Shown here: one piece after another, positions 52,820 to 56,180 of the stretch | How the letters are laid out: every line of letters begins with the position of its first letter | How positions within the stretch are numbered: position 1 is the stretch's first letter | Assembly: GCA_021735645.1 (NCBI GenBank) | Contig: JAIPGP010000012.1 | Coordinates: 1 to 56,180, forward strand | DNA: 56,180 nt | Direction of reading: 5' to 3' | DNA from: Candidatus Cloacimonadota bacterium | GTDB lineage: Bacteria; Cloacimonadota; Cloacimonadia; Cloacimonadales; TCS61 | Notes under the pieces: generated by a model | Told to the model about the DNA's origin: nothing | The model's input: the letters and a program-made list of their open reading frames with translations, nothing else | The model's database searches: none | Made by a program: the position numbers and the translations under genes

Positions 52820-53791
52820 TTAGGAAATGGAATTTAATGTATCAAGCAGTTCTTTTCTGATGTCTTCCACCCCGTCAAAAATTATTCTCGTGATGCAGGA
52901 TACCAGCGGGATAGAGAGATTGAACTGAGCCAGTTTACGAATAGTTTTTGCCATAGAAACACCTTCTACTTCCATACCGACTTTTTTTAGGGCTTCTTCC
53001 AGAGTAAAGCCTTGAGCAAGGTATTTACCAAAGGTGCGGTTACGGCTGTTTTCCGAGATACAGGTTGTGATAAGGTCGCCCATACCGGCGATGCCATATA
53101 CGGTTTGAGTGGGAACATTGAGGAATTTCATCACAGTCTCAAATTCCCAGAGACCGTAAGTGATAATAAGCCCGAAGACATTGGTTTTGAAGCCTAAGCC
53201 GTCAGAAATGCCTACAGCTATAGCAATCAGCCCTTTCATGGCAGCTGCCAGTTCGTTACCCACAACATCACGGGAAAATTCATATTTGAGAAGGTCATTA
53301 TCAAGGATGTCACGCAATTGCAGCAGCAGCGAAACATCATCAGAAGCCAGTATAGCTTTGGCTGGCAGACCTTCTGCCAGTTCACGGGCGATGGTGGGAC
53401 CGGAAAGATTGGCAAATTTCACCTCAGGCAGATGGCTGGATACAGTTTCGTAAGTAGTCCTGAGAGTCGAGTGCTCCACGCCTTTTGAGGCATTTACAAA
53501 GATGAATTTATGATAGCCATGGGTTTTGAATTCCAGAATAAGCTCTTCCATCTTACGGGAAGGAATTGCTACTACCACAATATCTTCCGGGTCAATGGGT
53601 GAAGCGAATTTGGCTTCCACAATCGTGCTGTCAGAGATTTTGAAATTGCTGAGCAAAGGGCTTTCTCGCTTTTCTCGAATGAACTGTGCTTCCGCTTCAT
53701 CGATCGTCCACAGATGAACGGTATTTTTTTTGGAGAAAAGCTTTGTGAGAACGGTGCCCCAATTACCTGAGCCAATCACAATGAGTTTCAC
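52820..53791 (-). CDS. gpsA: Glycerol-3-phosphate dehydrogenase [NAD(P)+]
   Basis: It reduces dihydroxyacetone phosphate to sn-glycerol 3-phosphate for phospholipid synthesis. The 323-residue protein has the Rossmann start LIVIGSGNWGTVL and the family segments VVVAIPSRKMEELI, NLSGPTIARELAEGLP, FSRDVVGNELAAAMKG, and GIAGMGDLITTC. The catalytic Lys is in AAAMKG. The start is GTG at 53789-53791, five bases after GGAGG; the nearby ATG is out of frame. A tRNA gene lies just upstream. Confidence 0.96.
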   Translation of the reverse strand: MKLIVIGSGNWGTVLTKLFSKKNTVHLWTIDEAEAQFIREKRESPLLSNFKISDSTIVEAKFASPIDPEDIVVVAIPSRKMEELILEFKTHGYHKFIFVNASKGVEHSTLRTTYETVSSHLPEVKFANLSGPTIARELAEGLPAKAILASDDVSLLLQLRDILDNDLLKYEFSRDVVGNELAAAMKGLIAIAVGISDGLGFKTNVFGLIITYGLWEFETVMKFLNVPTQTVYGIAGMGDLITTCISENSRNRTFGKYLAQGFTLEEALKKVGMEVEGVSMAKTIRKLAQFNLSIPLVSCITRIIFDGVEDIRKELLDTLNSIS

Positions 53792-53815
53792 ATAACCTCC
53801 GGTATCAAATGAAAA

Positions 53816-53892
<77 letters not shown>

Positions 53893-53938
53893 ACGTAAGG
53901 AATCAAAAATTTTCACCAGCCTAAACTGTCAATATTTT

Positions 53939-54973
53939 TTACAGCTCCTCCTGATCGTCAAAGAGGGAATATTGAGCAGACCGTATTTCTCTTTTCAGGT
54001 GTTTATATGCTTTAATAGTGGCGCGTCTGCCCTGCAGTGTGCGGTCCAGAAATCCCTGCTGGATTAGATATGGCTCATATATTTCTTCAATGGTGCCAGG
54101 GTCTTCATTAACGGCAACTGCCAGAGTTTTCAAACCTACTGGTCCACCGTTATAATTATCAATGATCGTCGCGAGAATTCGTTTATCCATTTCATCCAGA
54201 CCACTGTCATCTACATTAAGCATTTTGAGAGCTTTAGTAGCAATAATGTCTGTAATAATGCCATCCCCGCGTATTTGAGCATAATCACGCACACGTCTCA
54301 GCAGGCGGTTTGCCACCCGCGGCGTGCCACGGCTGCGGCTGCCGATTTCGATTACTCCCTGTTCATCGATCGGTATATCCATCAATTTAGCGGAGCGTTT
54401 TATGATTTTGAGAATGCTCTCCTGATCATAATAATCAAGCCGGAGAATAAGCCCGAATCTTGCCCGTAACGGAGCAGTAAGCAGACCTGCTCTGGTAGTT
54501 GCGCCAATCAAGGTGAAAGGCTCCAGATCGATTTTCAAAGTCCGGGCACTGGGTCCGCTATCTATAATGATCTCCATGCCAAAATCTTCGATAGCTGGAT
54601 ACATATATTCTTCCACCACATGATTAAGCCGGTGGATTTCATCGATAAAAAAGCAGTCGTGTCTTTGCAGATTAGTAAGGATACCGGCAAGGTCACCGGG
54701 TTTTTCCAGGACAGGACCAGAGGAAACCTTGATCTCGGCTTCCAGTTCATTGGCAATAATAAGCGAAAGCGTAGTTTTTCCCAGTCCGGGAGGTCCATAA
54801 AGCAGAACATGGTCAAGCGGTTCTTTTCTCAGTCTGGCAGCCTGGATAGAGATATCCAGAATCTCCTTGATCTGAGGCTGCCCGATAAAATCTTCCAAAC
54901 GCTTAGGTCGCAGGGCACGATCAAAATCACGTTCTTCATTCAACTGCTTGGGGTCTGTAACTCTCTGTAACAT
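53939..54973 (-). CDS. ruvB: Holliday junction branch migration ATPase RuvB
   Basis: RuvB is the hexameric motor that, with RuvA, moves Holliday junctions in recombination repair. The 344-residue protein has the hallmark start [18 protein letters not shown], Walker [13 protein letters not shown], Walker [11 protein letters not shown], and sensor [12 protein letters not shown]. The Arg finger is in [11 protein letters not shown] or nearby. The C-terminal winged helix has [22 protein letters not shown] choose the ATG at 54973 because AAGGGG lies four bases upstream; the frame is open for 18 further codons but that part looks non-coding. RuvA and RuvC are not in the window. Confidence 0.97.
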   Translation of the reverse strand: MLQRVTDPKQLNEERDFDRALRPKRLEDFIGQPQIKEILDISIQAARLRKEPLDHVLLYGPPGLGKTTLSLIIANELEAEIKVSSGPVLEKPGDLAGILTNLQRHDCFFIDEIHRLNHVVEEYMYPAIEDFGMEIIIDSGPSARTLKIDLEPFTLIGATTRAGLLTAPLRARFGLILRLDYYDQESILKIIKRSAKLMDIPIDEQGVIEIGSRSRGTPRVANRLLRRVRDYAQIRGDGIITDIIATKALKMLNVDDSGLDEMDKRILATIIDNYNGGPVGLKTLAVAVNEDPGTIEEIYEPYLIQQGFLDRTLQGRRATIKAYKHLKREIRSAQYSLFDDQEEL

Positions 54974-55040
54974 AAATCCCCTTTTCATATTTTTTGACAA
55001 AGTAGCAAGTAGTAAGAAATAGGGCAAGGAAATAATTAAG

Positions 55041-55075
55041 TCGTGAATCGTGAATCGTGAATCGTGAATCGTGAA
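55041..55075. repeat. Five perfect copies of a 7-base repeat
   Basis: The unit TCGTGAA is repeated five times without error (55041-55075), about 70 bp upstream of the chosen ruvB start. It can expand or shrink by slippage. Any effect on ruvB expression is inferred. Confidence 0.9.
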
Positions 55076-55370
55076 CTTGGCTGGTAGTGGACATTTAGGG
55101 GGTTATAGAAGTTAATAAATGTATATCAGGCAGATCAACAAAGCACAATCTCAAATATAAATGCAGGGACTTGCTTTGTTGTTCTGCCGGTAGAATTCTT
55201 ATTTTGCAGCATAGGTTTTCTCTTTTGATTTTTTTGATCATCACCATTCTGCCAGTTGCAAATTAATTTTCTCCTGCTACTTTGTATAAATAAACTCTTC
55301 TGGGCATTTCCCTGTTTTTTTGTTTTCATTGCGGGAATTTTAATGATAATTGACCAGTTAAGTAGGACTT

Positions 55371-55626
55371 GCACCGCTGGCGGTACTCCGAAAGTCCATC
55401 CTCCGCCTACTCCGTCACTAAAGTTAGGGAGCACTTTCAGAAGGCTATGGACGGTCTGCGAGGGGCGAGAACTACGACCAATCAACTAATCTATTCCAAA
55501 TTTCAACCTGAGAAATTTATCATGCTGGAATCTGCTGATAATGGTCGTCATCTGCGCCACTCGTAGACCGTGCCGTAGCCTTGTGCAGCGAAAGCGAAGG
55601 ATGGACTTGGGAATACCCAGCGGTGC
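55371..55626. repeat. Nested fold-back element of about 256 bp
   Basis: The ends are imperfect inverted repeats of 28-31 bases (55371-55401 and 55599-55626). Inside is a second inverted pair (55449-55479 and 55543-55574), and at the centre a short stem (AAATTTC and GAAATTT, near 55499-55519). All three stems are nested on one axis, so the whole element can fold into one long hairpin with internal bulges. It has no reading frame. It could be a degraded non-autonomous transposon or a structured RNA. Confidence 0.8.
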
Positions 55627-55790
55627 ACGTATGACTTAGCTGCAGAAATTGTTTTAATTTCGAGACTGTTCAATCTAAGTAATTGAACAGGCTTCTCCCT
55701 GTTTTATAAGAGTAATAAGATAGCTATATTATTTTTTATAAGACAATTATATCAATATAAAACTCCGAATAATTTGTATTCCCCAATCTC

Positions 55791-55979
55791 ATTAACGCCA
55801 GATTTTGATCTGGTGTTAATGATCGCAAAAAGAGAGCTAGTGGTTTCAACCACTTCATAATAATTAAGTGTGCTGCTATGATATTAATACACTGGATCTT
55901 ACTTAAATATATGGTGAAGTCACTGAAGTGACTATACTTCGTTTGTTTATCTTAACCACCAACTGAAGTTGGTGGTTAA
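55791..55979. repeat. Cluster of four short hairpins
   Basis: Stem-loops lie at 55791-55820 (13-bp arms with one G-T pair), 55839-55854 (6-bp), 55919-55932 (5-bp) and 55952-55979 (12-bp perfect). Three of the four have a TGAA loop (TTCA on the other strand). No gene is present. The set lies between the fold-back element and the IS630-like gene. Confidence 0.75.
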
Positions 55980-56111
55980 TGAGATTAGTGTTTGGCAGTA
56001 AATTCAGCGATGCTACATTCGCGATTAATTTCGGGGGGATACTACTGTCGCGTCAAGCTTGACATGACGTAAGGCGAAATTATAATTGTCTCATAAAAAA
56101 GTGAGGTGATT

Positions 56112-56180
56112 ATGATAAAGTATAAAGTTACATTAACAGAAGAAGAAAGAGAAGAGCTTAATACTATAGTTAATAAGGGA
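56112..56180 (+). CDS. N-terminus of an IS630-family transposase (cut by the window edge)
   Basis: Only the first 23 codons are in the window. They read MIKYKVTLTEEEREEL, followed by NTIVNKG. This matches the usual start of IS630 transposases (VtLt-x-EEr-x-L, then a helix-turn-helix). A GAGGTGA ribosome site lies eight bases upstream. A 12-bp palindrome (GTCAAGCTTGAC) occurs about 50 bp before the start. The left end of the element is probably in the region 56016-56100, but I cannot define its terminal repeat. Completeness cannot be judged. Confidence 0.6.
   Translation, partial: MIKYKVTLTEEEREELNTIVNKG

Noticed and set aside
55135-55566. Open frames overlapping the fold-back element
   Set aside because: They follow the inverted repeat on both strands and have no ribosome site or recognisable domain.

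Overview
The window looks like a chromosome segment of an uncultured bacterium, most likely of the Cloacimonadota (Cloacimonetes). The evidence is two large secreted proteins with the type IX-secretion-style C-terminal sorting domain (YPNPFNP motif), a GH57 enzyme with a dockerin, AT-rich coding sequence, and intergenic DNA full of modular repeats. The phylum call is an inference from gene style, not from a marker gene.

Left third (1-16.5 kb): a long CRISPR array (97 repeats, 96 spacers by my count, 695-6980) and a complete type I-B (Cst/Tneap-like) cas locus, both read on the minus strand. The order of transcription is cas6, a DUF1016/YhcG nuclease gene, cas8 (Cst1, CXXC-CXXC), cas7 (Cst2/DevR), cas5, cas3, cas4, cas1, cas2, leader, array. 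The repeat read on the minus strand ends in ATTGAAAC, the usual Cas6 5' handle, and the degenerate terminal repeat is at the far left, so new spacers enter at the right, next to cas2. The DUF1016 gene lies between two copies of the cas6 3' end, which suggests an insertion with duplication.

Middle (17-39.7 kb): polA and a small ferredoxin; a GH3 beta-N-acetylhexosaminidase-like protein with two sugar ABC permeases; an endonuclease Q-like PHP protein; a secreted beta-helix protein; an ATPase plus DUF4276 (TOPRIM-like) two-gene module that resembles PARIS/AbiL-type immunity; carbamate kinase; two histidine kinases with a GPP34 protein; and a GH57-dockerin protein with a small AbrB/MraZ-like partner.

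Right third (39.7-56.2 kb): a two-gene RADAR anti-phage system (rdrA ATPase, rdrB adenosine deaminase-like), a very large C25 (gingipain-like) secreted protein, then a minus-strand housekeeping block (ackA, ndk, an unknown gene, gpsA, tRNA-Val(GAC), ruvB). The last kilobase is non-coding, with a nested fold-back element and a cluster of hairpins. It ends in the first codons of an IS630-like transposase cut by the window edge.

Taken together the window holds three probable anti-phage systems (type I-B CRISPR, ATPase/DUF4276, RADAR) plus a YhcG nuclease, spread among housekeeping genes rather than in one compact island. The most unusual signals are in the array: three near-duplicate spacer pairs, each separated by exactly one other spacer, and two spacers against opposite strands of one target. 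Others are the cas6 duplication around the nuclease gene, a perfect 27-bp palindrome upstream of the ATPase/DUF4276 pair, and the modular intergenic repeats.
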